64,000 nt of DNA from Nocardiopsis ganjiahuensis DSM 45031 (GTDB taxonomy: Bacteria > Actinomycetota > Actinomycetes > Streptosporangiales > Streptosporangiaceae): contig NZ_ANBA01000014.1 in assembly GCF_000341085.1 (NCBI RefSeq), forward strand, positions 310,001 to 374,000, written 5' to 3'. Positions 52,664 through 61,182 of the stretch are shown piece by piece. The translations under genes were made by a program, and so were the position numbers. The notes under the pieces are model-generated. The model had not been told where the DNA came from. It saw nothing but the letters and a program-made list of their open reading frames with translations, and ran no database searches. Every line of letters starts with the position of its first letter. Position 1 is the first letter of the stretch.

Positions 52664-53512
52664 ATGGGAGAAATGGGTCTGCCGACGGCGGAAAAAACGG
52701 TATGGCCGCCTGATTCTCAAACGAGCCCGTCTGGCTCGGCTGGCTGGACGCTCCCGGCCAGCCTCCGGCAAGTGCTCGTGGTGGAGAACGACACGAACGA
52801 TGCTCGGATACTCGTCGAGGGCCTGGCCCGGTACGGATACTCCGTCCAGACCGTGAGGGCCGGACGGGAAGCGCTCGACGTCTACCGGTCGGCTGACATG
52901 GTTCTCCTCGACCTCGACTTGCCCGACCTCGACGGCCTGGAGGTCTGCCGGTTGATACGCGCCTCCAGCCGGGTGCCGATTATCGTGGTCAGCGCACGGA
53001 CGACCGAGCTGGACCGTGTCCTTGGGCTCAGGGCCGGGGCCGACGACTACATGTCCAAGCCGTGTCCCATGTACGAGCTCATCGCGCGGATGGACGCGGT
53101 GATGCGGCGGGTACGGCGCCAGGAGCGGGGTACCGAGCCAGCCGTCATCTCCTGCGGCCCCCTGACGATCGAGCCGGCCGCGCGCAAGGTGTGTCTGTCC
53201 GGCAAGCCGGTGAAACTCACCAGGAAGGAGTTCGACCTGCTCCATATCCTCGCTGCGCAGCCAGGGGCTGTGGTGTCCAGGAAGTACCTCATGGAGCGGG
53301 TATGGGGGGACACTTGGTCGCGGCGGACGATCGACACGCACGTGAGCAGCCTGCGCGGCAAGCTCGGTGATGGTGACTGGATCGTCACCGTGCGCGGGGT
53401 CGGGTTTCAGATCGGCCCCCAGTGGTGGAAGGAAGCCGTCGAATCGGGTGGGGTGCGCGCAGCGGAGAGCGCCGGTTCCCAACCCCGCACGGAGGCGGGG
53501 CCGCTCGACTAG
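52664..53512 (+). CDS. orphan OmpR-type response regulator, atypical receiver
   Basis: A 282-residue protein from ATG 52664 (GGTGGGAG upstream). Residues 37-145 are a receiver domain with Asp83 (VLLDLDLPDLDG) and Lys132 (SKP), but the acidic pair that holds Mg is Glu41-Asn42 instead of two acids. Residues 165-255 are a winged-helix DNA-binding domain (LTRKEFDLLHILAAQPGAVV; WSRRTIDTHVSSLRGKLG; TVRGVGFQI). No sensor kinase is adjacent. JadR1-type regulators of aromatic polyketide clusters have this architecture and a degenerate pocket that binds pathway products. It stands just before the type II polyketide cluster, so cluster control is likely but inferred. Confidence 0.85.
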   Translation: MGEMGLPTAEKTVWPPDSQTSPSGSAGWTLPASLRQVLVVENDTNDARILVEGLARYGYSVQTVRAGREALDVYRSADMVLLDLDLPDLDGLEVCRLIRASSRVPIIVVSARTTELDRVLGLRAGADDYMSKPCPMYELIARMDAVMRRVRRQERGTEPAVISCGPLTIEPAARKVCLSGKPVKLTRKEFDLLHILAAQPGAVVSRKYLMERVWGDTWSRRTIDTHVSSLRGKLGDGDWIVTVRGVGFQIGPQWWKEAVESGGVRAAESAGSQPRTEAGPLD

Positions 53513-53611
53513 CTTGACTCTGGCGGTGATCTTGAGGTTCGGTGCTCCTGTCAGGTGAGGGGCTGACACTCTCCGTAGCGGAAAACAACCCAGCCCCTCA
53601 AAGAACACTCG

Positions 53612-54440
53612 ATGTCACTCGGCTCCCGACCCGCCGCGACGAGCCCACCGCTGACAGCCCAGATGGCCCGCGCCAGTAATCCCAGCTGCACCACGGCGAT
53701 GTGGATTCGCGACCGACTCGACAGCTTGTGGAGCGACGAGGACTTCGCCCACTGGTACTCCCGCGACGAACGCCCCAGTCTCTCGTCGGCGCAACCGGCC
53801 ACCGTGTGCGTCCTGCAGTACGTGTTGGACCTGTCCGACCGCCAAGCCGCCGACGCCGTGCGCTGCCATATCGACTTCAAATACGCCCTGGCCCTGGACC
53901 TGGACGGCCCCGGATTCCACCACAGCGTGCTCAGCGACTTCCGCGACCGCCTCACCGAGGGCGATCACGCCGACCACTTGCTCGACCTCACCCCGGCCCG
54001 ACTCGAGGACGCCGGTCTGGTCCGCGAGCGCGCCACCCAGCGCACCGACTCCACCCACGTCCTCTTCCACAACGGTCCCGCTGGTCGTAGCGAGGTCCAC
54101 TAAAGGGCCAGTGTCAGCCGTGTCCGGTCCGCGCTCAGTGCACCACCTCCCGCGAAAGCCCGCAGAATGTGGGTTCCCCCCAAGAGCTCCTCGAGTTGCA
54201 AGTCAAGGCCCGCGTCGAGCAGCAGACTCCGCAATGGCGGGAGCGGTACGCGGTGCGTTGCGGAGTCGAGGGCACCATCTGCGAGTTCGCTCACGGGTAC
54301 GGAACGCGGAGATGCCGCTGTCGCGGCCAGGCCAAGACTTATGTCCAGCACGTGTTCACCGCCATCGCTGTGAACATCGAACGGCTCAGCGGACAGTCGC
54401 AGTTACCGCTTCTTTCTCATCACCGACGGCCTGCTAGGGC
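53612..54440 (+). pseudogene. IS1182-family transposase with internal deletion
   Basis: The first 145 codons read TTAMWIRDRLDSLWSDEDFA, LQYVLDLSDRQAADAVRCHI, LDGPGFHHSVLSDFRDRL and ERATQRTDSTHVL, the N-terminal domain and catalytic Asp region of IS1182 transposases. After a stop at 54103 the C-terminal end follows in another frame: ELLELQVKARVEQQTPQWRE, AVRCGVEGTICEFAHGYG with the Glu, and HVFTAIAVNIERLSG. Most of the central catalytic region is deleted. Dead element lying between the regulator and the polyketide cluster. Confidence 0.8.
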
Positions 54441-54651
54441 TTTCTGGATCGGCAGGGCACTCCCCGGCTGCGTTCCTGGCGGGCTTGCAGCCGCACCGCC
54501 AGGGTGGCCACGAGGTCTCCGGTGTTCAGGTTTTTCTCGGTCGATGAACCCTTTACTGGAGAACTCACTGACTTCACGATCACGACACGCCCCCACACCG
54601 GGCTTCGATGCAAACCCCGGGCACCCGGGGTCGAGGCGTGACCGAGGAGTA

Positions 54652-54959
54652 TCAGAGTGGGTTGAGGCGGGCCTTGAGCAGGTAGAACTTCTTGCCTTCG
54701 GGGCGGATGAAGCGTTCGAGGCGTTCTGGGTACTGACCGGTTTCGGCTGCTTCGACCTCCTGTACACCGGCCAAGGGCTGTCCGCCGACCGGTCCGGCGA
54801 CAGACGGCTCGACATGGCCGAGTCCATACTCGGCCCCGTGTAACCGGCGCCCGATCCGCCGTTGTGCCACACGAGACCGAAGACGACCCGCCGGATCTGC
54901 CACCCTGCCGGGGTGCGCACCTGTTCCCACAGCTCCGCGACCTCGTCGCTGAGGGACAT
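54652..54959 (-). pseudogene. small gene at the end of the polyketide cluster, frameshifted
   Basis: From ATG 54959 the first 40 codons look genuine (MSLSDEVAELWEQVRTPAGW, RRVVFGLVWHNGG), but the same frame then loses coding character. In the neighbouring minus frame a natural-looking C-terminus appears: GQYPERLERFIRPEGKKFYL ending at a stop at 54652. A one-base shift near 54845 would join the two into about 102 residues. It could be a true mutation or a sequencing error. No family is recognised. It lies next to the IS1182 relic and is co-directional with the epsilon subunit gene. Confidence 0.4.
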
Positions 54960-54988
54960 ATTTCTTTCGGGTGCGGGGACGGCAGGGA

Positions 54989-55192
54989 TCAGACGGCGAG
55001 GCACCAGGACCGGGCACCGCTGAAGGCGGACTCCCGTTCGAGTCGGCGCCAGGTTGCGATGAGCCGGGGCCGGGACTCGGAGCTGTTCGCGCGCGAGGCG
55101 TAGGCGATGAGCACTGCGGTCAGGGCAGCCAGCTCCTCCGCGTCGAGACTCCCCTTCTCCACATGGATCAGCCGTTCGGTGGTGGCGGTCAT
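54989..55192 (-). CDS. acyl-CoA carboxylase epsilon subunit
   Basis: A 67-residue protein from ATG 55192; the longer frame start lies 39 bases upstream. IHVEKGSLDAEELAALTAVL, followed by an Arg/Trp-rich end (TWRRLERESAF), is the AccE/PccE pattern found only in actinobacteria. The epsilon subunit binds and stabilises the carboxyltransferase encoded just upstream at 55228. With a BCCP at the right edge it completes cluster-dedicated carboxylase parts, apart from biotin carboxylase. Confidence 0.8.
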   Translation of the reverse strand: MTATTERLIHVEKGSLDAEELAALTAVLIAYASRANSSESRPRLIATWRRLERESAFSGARSWCLAV

Positions 55193-55227
55193 CGGACTCT
55201 CCTTCTTTCTCGGGGTGTGCGGTGCTG

Positions 55228-56796
55228 TCACTGAGGCGGGTTTCCGTGCTTGCGGCGCGGGAGGTCGACGTTCTTGCGGGTGAGCATGGCCAGTGACCGC
55301 GCGAGCACTGTCCGAGTCTCGCGCGGGTCGATCACGTCGTCCACCAGCCCTCGCTCAGCCGCGTAGTAGGGGTGGACCAGCTCTCTGCGGTACTCCTCGA
55401 TCTTCTGGCGGCGGGCCGCCTCGGGGTCCTCGGCCGCTGCGATCTCCCGGCGGAAGACCACGTTCGCCGCGCCCTCAGCGCCCATGACCGCGATCTCGTT
55501 CGTGGGCCAGGCCAGAGCTATGTCCGCGCCGATCGAGCGGGAGTCCATGACGATGTAGGCGCCGCCATAAGCCTTGCGAAGCACCACGGACACCCTTGGG
55601 ACCGTGGCGTTGCAGTAGGCGTACAGGAGTTTGGCGCCGCGCCGGATGATGCCGTCGTGCTCTTGGCCCACGCCCGGCAGGAAGCCGGGGACGTCGACCA
55701 GGGTGACCAAGGGGATGTTGAAGGCGTCGCAGAATTGGACGAATCGTGCGCCCTTCTCGCTGGCCTTGATGTCCAGCACCCCCGCCATGGCGGCTGGCTG
55801 GTTGGCGACGATGCCGACGACCCGCCCGTCCAAGCGGGCCAGCGTGCAGACGATGTTGGGCGCCCAGGCGGCGTGGACCTCCATATGGTCGCCGTCGTCG
55901 ACGATCTCCGCGATGACGTCGCGCACGTCGTAGGATGCGCTGCCGCCCGTGGGCACGATGTCCAACAGGGCGTTCAGCGGCCGGTCCACCGGGTCTGTCG
56001 CGCCCTCCACATCGGGCGGCAGTTCGCGGTTGTTGGACGGTAGCAGCGACAACAGGTACCGCACGTCGGCGAGGCAGCTCTCCTCGTCGTCGTAGGCGGC
56101 GTGCGCCACGCCCGACACTTCCGAGTGTACGTCCGCTCCGCCGAGCCCGTCCTGCGACACCTGCTCTCCTGTGACGGCTTGGACCACGTCTGGGCCGGTG
56201 ATGAACATCTGCGAGGTGCCGCGAATGCTGAAGACGAAGTCGGTCAGCGCCGGCGAGTAGGCGGCGCCCCCGGCACACGGGCCGAGCATCACCGAGATCT
56301 GCGGGATCACGCCCGAGGCCTTGGTGTTGCGCTGGAAGATGCCGCCGTACCCTGCGAGCGCGGAGACCCCCTCTTGGATGCGGGCCCCCGCCCCGTCGTT
56401 GAGCGAGACCAGGGGCGCACCGGCCGCCAGCGCCATGTCCATGAGCTTGTGGATCTTCTGGGCGTGCGCTTCGCCGAGCGCCCCGCCGAAGATCCGGAAG
56501 TCGTGGGCGTAGACGAACACCGTCCGTCCCTCGACTGTCCCCCACCCCGTGACGACGCCGTCCGTGTGCGGCCGCTTGGCCTCTAGACCGAACCCGTGGG
56601 CCCGGTGCCGTCGAAGCGACTCGACCTCCGTGAAACTGCCCTTGTCCAGCAGCAGGTCGATCCGTTCGCGAGCGGTGAGTTTGCCCTTGGCGTGCTGGCG
56701 TTCGGTGGCCTCGGAGGAGGGGCCCCGGTGGGCGCCGTCCCGGATTCGGGCCAGCTCCTCCAACCGTGCGGAAAATCCGGATTCGGTGATCGACAT
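55228..56796 (-). CDS. acyl-CoA carboxylase carboxyltransferase (beta) subunit
   Basis: A 522-residue protein from ATG 56796 behind AAGGAG; the longer frame is an overlap with the MFS gene. It has both crotonase-fold halves of AccD/PccB-type enzymes: GKLTARERIDLLLDKGSF, FGGALGEAHAQKIHKLMDMA, the oxyanion Gly pair of MLGPCAGGAAYSPAL, then LVTLVDVPGFLPGVGQEHDG and RKAYGGAYIVMDS. It transfers CO2 from carboxybiotin to acetyl- or propionyl-CoA. The substrate-determining residue near the 420 region reads within GAYIVMDSRSI and does not decide. Its placement argues for malonyl-CoA supply to the aromatic polyketide synthase. Confidence 0.9.
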   Translation of the reverse strand: MSITESGFSARLEELARIRDGAHRGPSSEATERQHAKGKLTARERIDLLLDKGSFTEVESLRRHRAHGFGLEAKRPHTDGVVTGWGTVEGRTVFVYAHDFRIFGGALGEAHAQKIHKLMDMALAAGAPLVSLNDGAGARIQEGVSALAGYGGIFQRNTKASGVIPQISVMLGPCAGGAAYSPALTDFVFSIRGTSQMFITGPDVVQAVTGEQVSQDGLGGADVHSEVSGVAHAAYDDEESCLADVRYLLSLLPSNNRELPPDVEGATDPVDRPLNALLDIVPTGGSASYDVRDVIAEIVDDGDHMEVHAAWAPNIVCTLARLDGRVVGIVANQPAAMAGVLDIKASEKGARFVQFCDAFNIPLVTLVDVPGFLPGVGQEHDGIIRRGAKLLYAYCNATVPRVSVVLRKAYGGAYIVMDSRSIGADIALAWPTNEIAVMGAEGAANVVFRREIAAAEDPEAARRQKIEEYRRELVHPYYAAERGLVDDVIDPRETRTVLARSLAMLTRKNVDLPRRKHGNPPQ

Positions 56797-56797
56797 G

Positions 56798-58099
56798 TCA
56801 CTCCTTGCCTTTCTTCTGGGAGTTCGTTCCTGACCGTCCGTAGGATCGGGAGGACCTGGAGCTGACACGGCGCCACTCGACGACCAGCGCCGCGGTCCCC
56901 GTGAGCAGGGCGGCCAGACCCCCGGCGTGCAGGCCTGCCCGCACCCCCAGCTCCTCGCTCAGCCACCCGATGACCAGGGCGCCGAACGGGGTAGTCCCAG
57001 TGAAGACGACTGTGTAAAGGGCCATGACCCGGCCCCGATAGGCGGGATCACTGCCGAGCTGGACCCGGTGGTTGGCGGCCTGAGCGAAGTAGAGGGCGGC
57101 GAAGCCGGTGACGAACAGCAGCCCCATCGCTGCGGGGAAGGTGGGGGCTAATCCGGTGAGGGACTCCGCCGCCCCGAAGATCAGGACCGAGCCCACGACG
57201 ACCCCGGTGCTCGGGCGCCCCCTCCGCGCCGTAGTGGCGAAGGCGGCCAGCAGGGAGCCAGCTGCGAGTGCGGAGGTGAGTAGACCGAACGCGGACGGGT
57301 CGGCGTCGAACACGGTTCTGGCGAGCAGGGGCAGGGTCAGCTCGAAGTTCATCCCGAACAGGCCGACCACGCCTACGAGGGACAGCGGCAGCAGGAGGTC
57401 GGGCCGGGACGCAGCGTAGCGCAGCCCGTCCACCACCCCGCCCCTGGCCGTCCGGCTTGTCGCGCGGTGCAGTTCTTCCGTCCGCATCATCAGCAGCCCG
57501 GTCACCGCCGCCGTGAAGCTGACGGCGTTGACCAGCATTACCGCGCCCGGCCCGACGGCGGCGAGCAGGAGCCCGCCGACCGCCGGACCAGCGACCCGCG
57601 CCGTGTTGAAGTAGGCCGCGCTCAGCGCCGAGGCGTTCGGCAGCAGGTCGGCACCGACCATCTCACTGACGAACGACATCCTGGTGGGGACCTCCAGGGC
57701 GTTGACCACGCCCAGGCACAGCGCGAAGGCGTAGATGTGCCACAGTTCGATGAGGCCCGTGACCACCAGGGGCGTCATCAGCAGGGCCAGGGCGCCGGAG
57801 GCCGAGTTCGCTCCGAGGAGCAGGGTCCGCTTGTCGAACCGGTCCGCTAGCCGCCCGCCGTAGAGGGTGAGCAGCAGCAACGGTGTGAACTGCAGCGCGG
57901 TCACCGTCGCCAGGGCGATGGCCGAGTCGTCCGACATGCCCAGGACCAGCCAGTCCTGGGCGATGATCATCATCCACGTTCCCATGACGGACACCACCTG
58001 GCCGACCGCGAACAGCCGGAAGTTGCGGACGGCCAGCGATCGGAACATCGTGCCGAACATCCGCCGCGGCAGGGTCCGTTCACCCCTCGCGTCGGGCAA
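56798..58099 (-). CDS. MFS exporter
   Basis: A 433-residue membrane protein with about 12 hydrophobic segments, starting FRLFAVGQVVSVMGTWMMII, with a loop-2 motif YGGRLADRFDKRTLLLGAN and a second-half equivalent. It belongs to the MFS_3/DHA-type (enterobactin exporter EntS-like) drug:proton antiporters. GTG/ATG 58099 overlaps the upstream hydrolase by 20 bases; the Met at MFGTMFRSLAVRNF is an alternative start. It probably exports the aromatic polyketide and gives self-protection. Confidence 0.85.
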   Translation of the reverse strand: MPDARGERTLPRRMFGTMFRSLAVRNFRLFAVGQVVSVMGTWMMIIAQDWLVLGMSDDSAIALATVTALQFTPLLLLTLYGGRLADRFDKRTLLLGANSASGALALLMTPLVVTGLIELWHIYAFALCLGVVNALEVPTRMSFVSEMVGADLLPNASALSAAYFNTARVAGPAVGGLLLAAVGPGAVMLVNAVSFTAAVTGLLMMRTEELHRATSRTARGGVVDGLRYAASRPDLLLPLSLVGVVGLFGMNFELTLPLLARTVFDADPSAFGLLTSALAAGSLLAAFATTARRGRPSTGVVVGSVLIFGAAESLTGLAPTFPAAMGLLFVTGFAALYFAQAANHRVQLGSDPAYRGRVMALYTVVFTGTTPFGALVIGWLSEELGVRAGLHAGGLAALLTGTAALVVEWRRVSSRSSRSYGRSGTNSQKKGKE

Positions 58100-58964
58100 G
58101 GCATTCCTCCAGGAAGGCGAGGGAGCGGAGGTGGTAGGAACGGGCCGCCCATCCCAGGCTGATGTTGTGGCCGGCGTCGGGCTGGCAGTCCACGACCACC
58201 CTCGGCGACACGCTCAGCCGGGAAACGAGGTCGGCCAGGGACCGGTCATCGTGGCGCCACCAGCGCTCGTGCTCGGCGAAGGTCAGCCGGACCGGGATCC
58301 GGATCCGCCTGGCCACGTCGTCGAAGAGCCTCGGCCACGCGGCCGCCTCCGCCAGCTCGTACCTGGGCATGGGGGAGACCATCGCGCTGCTGAGTTGGAA
58401 GGTGCCGGGCGGGTACAGGCCGAGTCCGCCCCAGGTACGCTCCCACCGGCCCTTGCCGTGCGGGTCGGCGAGCTGGTCGGGCTGGACAGCGTATCGGTTG
58501 CCCATCCCGGAGATGTCCAGCCCCAGCAGATCCCCGATGTCGTTGTTGGCCACGGTGGTCAGGGCAAGCTTGCCGCCGTAGGAGTGGGCGAGTAGGAACA
58601 GCCCTGCGCCCGTGTCGTATCGGTTCCTGAAGTCGGTGAGCGCCTCCCAGAGCGTGGCGGCCTGGTCGGCCAAGCGCTGCCCGAGGGGGAACAGGTCGGC
58701 GTAGCGGCCGTAGCCGGGGCGGTCGACGGCCAAGACCGAGAAGCCCAGGCGCGCCCCAAGCGTCAGGAGCGAGACGTGCGGGTGGGCCTGTCCGTCGAAG
58801 TAGTGGGCGTTGACCCCTCCTCCGTGGACGGCGACCACGGTGGCGCGCACCGGCACGTCCTCCGGGGTGAGGAGCAGGCCGGAGACCGGCGCCTCGTCTG
58901 CCTCCAGGGTAATTCGGCGCACGCCGTGCGACAGCGCGCTCTCCTTCGGCACTGTGGTGGTCAT
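58080..58964 (-). CDS. alpha/beta hydrolase of the polyketide cluster
   Basis: A 294-residue hydrolase: VVAVHGGGVNAHYFDG forms the oxyanion turn, FLLAHSYGGKLAL holds the nucleophile Ser (HSYGG), and PDAGHNISLG the His; the Asp is probably in the LTFAEHERWW strand region, where the usual Asp seems to be Glu. Possible jobs are release or hydrolysis of a polyketide ester, or cyclisation without hydrolysis. It is encoded between the aromatase and exporter genes and overlaps the latter. Not similar in detail to the hydrolase at 41606. Confidence 0.8.
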   Translation of the reverse strand: MTTTVPKESALSHGVRRITLEADEAPVSGLLLTPEDVPVRATVVAVHGGGVNAHYFDGQAHPHVSLLTLGARLGFSVLAVDRPGYGRYADLFPLGQRLADQAATLWEALTDFRNRYDTGAGLFLLAHSYGGKLALTTVANNDIGDLLGLDISGMGNRYAVQPDQLADPHGKGRWERTWGGLGLYPPGTFQLSSAMVSPMPRYELAEAAAWPRLFDDVARRIRIPVRLTFAEHERWWRHDDRSLADLVSRLSVSPRVVVDCQPDAGHNISLGWAARSYHLRSLAFLEECLARREG

Positions 58965-59053
58965 CGTGTCTCCCGTCGTTCGGGCTCAGGACGACGGGGC
59001 GCCGGACTACCGCTCGAACGCGGCGGTGACGACGGCCCGGTCCCCGGCCTTGG

Positions 59054-59995
59054 TCAGCGCACTCCCTCGGCGTACCGCTTCGCGTGGTTGAGGGTCGCGA
59101 GGCTGTTGGTGCTCAGCGCCTCCTGGACGTAGGCCTTGGCGTCAGCCGCCGTGGCGTCCTCGCCGAGGATCTCGACGATGTTGTCGGTGTTGAGCACGAC
59201 GGTGTGTTGGGAGGAGGCGCTGGTCCCGTCTGGCCCCTCCTCGAAGGTCCAGTAGCCGGTGTGCAGCTTCATCAGGGCCGGCAGGGTGATCTGCTTGTAG
59301 GCGATCTTCCGGTGCTCGATGCACACCCGGTAGGACTTGGTGGTGTGCACGGAGCCATCCTTGGCCCGCGTCTCCATCTCCAGCGTCTGCAGGCCGGGGG
59401 GGTCCTCCTCCAAGGTGACACTCGCGACGTGCGGGAGCCGATCGGGCCACAGACCGGCGTCGTTGATGAAGTCGTAGAGGTCCTTGGGCGACCCGTTGAC
59501 GTGGACGGTGTCGGTGAAGCAGAAGGTGATGTCCTCGGCGGCGTGGGCGAACTCGACGTTGTCCTTCAGGGCGGCGAGTTCGGAGTGCGAGTTGCGGTCC
59601 ACCGCCTCGTCGATCCAGGTCAGGTGGCCGGGGTCATCGCCGAGCGCGCTGTAGTCGTGCAGCAGTCGGACTCTCGACTCGGAGTCGCCGAGCGGTTCGA
59701 TGACCCAGGCGCCGCCCATCGAGGCGACGGGCGGGGCGCTGACCTCCTGGCGGAAGTCGATCCGCAACCCCTGCGGGTCCAGCTTCCGGCGCGAGGTCCA
59801 CGTCTTGGCCTCGCCGTTGGCGGTCGCGCTGATCCGGATGCGCTCCTCGCTCCCGGACTCCTCCAGGTGGTCGACGTAGATGGTCGGAGGGAAGATCCGT
59901 GGCCAATTGGCCACGTCGGCGATGAGGCGGTAGACGGCGGACGCGGGCGCAGAGACGGTGATCTCGTGCTCCACCTCGCGGTGACCGGTGGTCAT
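59054..59995 (-). CDS. didomain aromatase/cyclase
   Basis: A 313-residue protein from ATG 59995 behind AGGAGAG. Two START/SRPBCC domains in tandem: residues 1-150 (HEITVSAPASAVYRLIADVA; WPRIFPPTIYVDHLE) and 160-313 (ITFCFTDTVHVNGSPKDLYDF; LWPDRLPHVASVTLEEDPPG). Didomain ARO/CYC proteins of the ActVII/BexL type form the first aromatic ring of polyketides whose C9 carbonyl was reduced by a ketoreductase, which is encoded directly upstream. It works in the cytoplasm on ACP-bound chains. No second-ring cyclase is complete in this window. Confidence 0.9.
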   Translation of the reverse strand: MTTGHREVEHEITVSAPASAVYRLIADVANWPRIFPPTIYVDHLEESGSEERIRISATANGEAKTWTSRRKLDPQGLRIDFRQEVSAPPVASMGGAWVIEPLGDSESRVRLLHDYSALGDDPGHLTWIDEAVDRNSHSELAALKDNVEFAHAAEDITFCFTDTVHVNGSPKDLYDFINDAGLWPDRLPHVASVTLEEDPPGLQTLEMETRAKDGSVHTTKSYRVCIEHRKIAYKQITLPALMKLHTGYWTFEEGPDGTSASSQHTVVLNTDNIVEILGEDATAADAKAYVQEALSTNSLATLNHAKRYAEGVR

Positions 59996-60042
59996 GCTCT
60001 CTCCTGTCGTGTTGTCGAAAGGGGTGTACCGGGTGGGGCGGA

Positions 60043-60828
60043 TCAAAAGTTCCCGAGTCCACCGCAGACGTTCATCGCCTGGGCGGTGATGGAGGAGGCG
60101 GTGTCGGAGGCCAGGTAGCCCACCAGCCCGGCCACCTCTTGTGGGGTGGAGTAGCGGCCGAGGGGGATCTTGCTCTGGAACTTGGTGAGGATCTCCTCCT
60201 CGGTGGTGTCGAAGGCGGCCGCGTACCCCTGGCGGACACGCTCGGCCATGGGAGTCTCGACGTAGCCGGGGCACACGGCGTTGACGGTGATGCCAGTGGG
60301 GGCGAGCTCGTTGCCCAGCGCCTTGGTCAGCCCAACGACGCCGTGTTTGGAGGCTGAGTAGGGGGCGCCCAGGACGACGCCTTGCTTGCCCGCGGTGGAG
60401 GCGATGTTGATGATTCGGCCGCGGTCCTTGTGTCGCATGCCGCCGGTGTTGAGCACCTCCCGGGTCACGATGAAGACGCTGTTGAGGTTCGTGTTCACCA
60501 CGTCGAACCACAGGTCGTCCTCAATGTCGGCGGTGACGCCGCCGCCGCTGCGCCCAGCGTTGTTCACCAGGACGTCGACGGTGTCGAACCGGTCCACGGC
60601 CGCTTGAACGAACGCGCTAACGCTCTCGCGTGAGCGGACGTCCACGGTGGTGCCAGCGGCCTCGATGCCTTCTTCGCTGAGCTGTTTGATGGTGGAGCCC
60701 ACGTTCTCGGCGCTGCGGGCGCCGATGAACACCCGGTGGTCCTGCTCGCCCAGCTTCCGGGCGACCTCCAGGCCGATCCCGCTGGTGGCACCGGTGACGA
60801 TCGCGACCCGCTTGTCGTTGTTCGGCAT
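60043..60828 (-). CDS. aromatic polyketide ketoreductase (ActIII-like, C9)
   Basis: A 261-residue SDR from ATG 60828. The NADPH motif is TGATSGIG, the catalytic Ser-Tyr-Lys is NIASTAGKQG...YSASKHG, and the substrate loop carries VCPGYVETPMAERVR, all as in ActIII-type C9 ketoreductases; NVCGGLGNF is their usual end. It reduces the C9 ketone of the nascent poly-beta-ketone and fixes the first cyclisation (C7-C12). It lies between ACP and aromatase in the cluster, the common arrangement. Confidence 0.92.
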   Translation of the reverse strand: MPNNDKRVAIVTGATSGIGLEVARKLGEQDHRVFIGARSAENVGSTIKQLSEEGIEAAGTTVDVRSRESVSAFVQAAVDRFDTVDVLVNNAGRSGGGVTADIEDDLWFDVVNTNLNSVFIVTREVLNTGGMRHKDRGRIINIASTAGKQGVVLGAPYSASKHGVVGLTKALGNELAPTGITVNAVCPGYVETPMAERVRQGYAAAFDTTEEEILTKFQSKIPLGRYSTPQEVAGLVGYLASDTASSITAQAMNVCGGLGNF

Positions 60829-60863
60829 GCTCCCTCTTCTTCCTTGTCCGTGGGTGGTGGGGC

Positions 60864-60887
60864 GCCGGGCACGGTCGCGTGCCCGGC
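60864..60887 (-). promoter_or_regulatory. intercistronic hairpin between ACP and ketoreductase genes
   Basis: GCCGGGCAC (60864-60872) pairs with GTGCCCGGC (60879-60887). The same stem core (GTGCCCGG/CCGGGCAC) recurs at 63794-63815, before the KS genes. It may stabilise or partly terminate the mRNA, keeping ACP in excess. Confidence 0.45.
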
Positions 60888-60891
60888 GGAG

Positions 60892-61152
60892 CTAGATGGA
60901 GGCGGCTAGGCGGTCGTTGACGACCTTGATGAGTGCCTCAGGGGTCACGGCCTCGGACAGGGTCTCGTCGTCCAACTTGATGCCGTATTCGCGCTCGATG
61001 CGGCTGCCCGCCTCCAGCAGTGCCAGGGACTCGTAGCCGAGCTCCTCGAACCCGCTGCTGAGGATGTCGCCGTCGAGGTCGACGCTCTCGTCCTCGCCCG
61101 CGGCCTCGCGGAGGATGCGCTTGAGATCCTTGAGGGTGAACTGCGCTGCCAT
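60892..61152 (-). CDS. acyl carrier protein of the type II polyketide synthase
   Basis: An 86-residue ACP. The phosphopantetheine Ser42 is in EELGYESLALLEAGSR (canonical LGYDSL, with Glu for Asp), and helix 3 (LSEAVTPEALIKVVNDRLA) is typical of type II polyketide ACPs. It carries the growing poly-beta-ketone between KS-alpha/CLF and the tailoring enzymes. It follows the CLF gene by 30 bases. Contrast the exported ACP-like protein at 40644, which lacks the Ser. Confidence 0.92.
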   Translation of the reverse strand: MAAQFTLKDLKRILREAAGEDESVDLDGDILSSGFEELGYESLALLEAGSRIEREYGIKLDDETLSEAVTPEALIKVVNDRLAASI

Positions 61153-61182
61153 GGAATGCCTCTCTTTGGTGGTGGGGGAAGG

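Noticed and set aside
55475-56545. 356-codon ORF overlapping the carboxyltransferase gene on the same strand
   Set aside because: Arg/Ala/Gly-rich frame-shifted shadow of a clear AccD-type gene.
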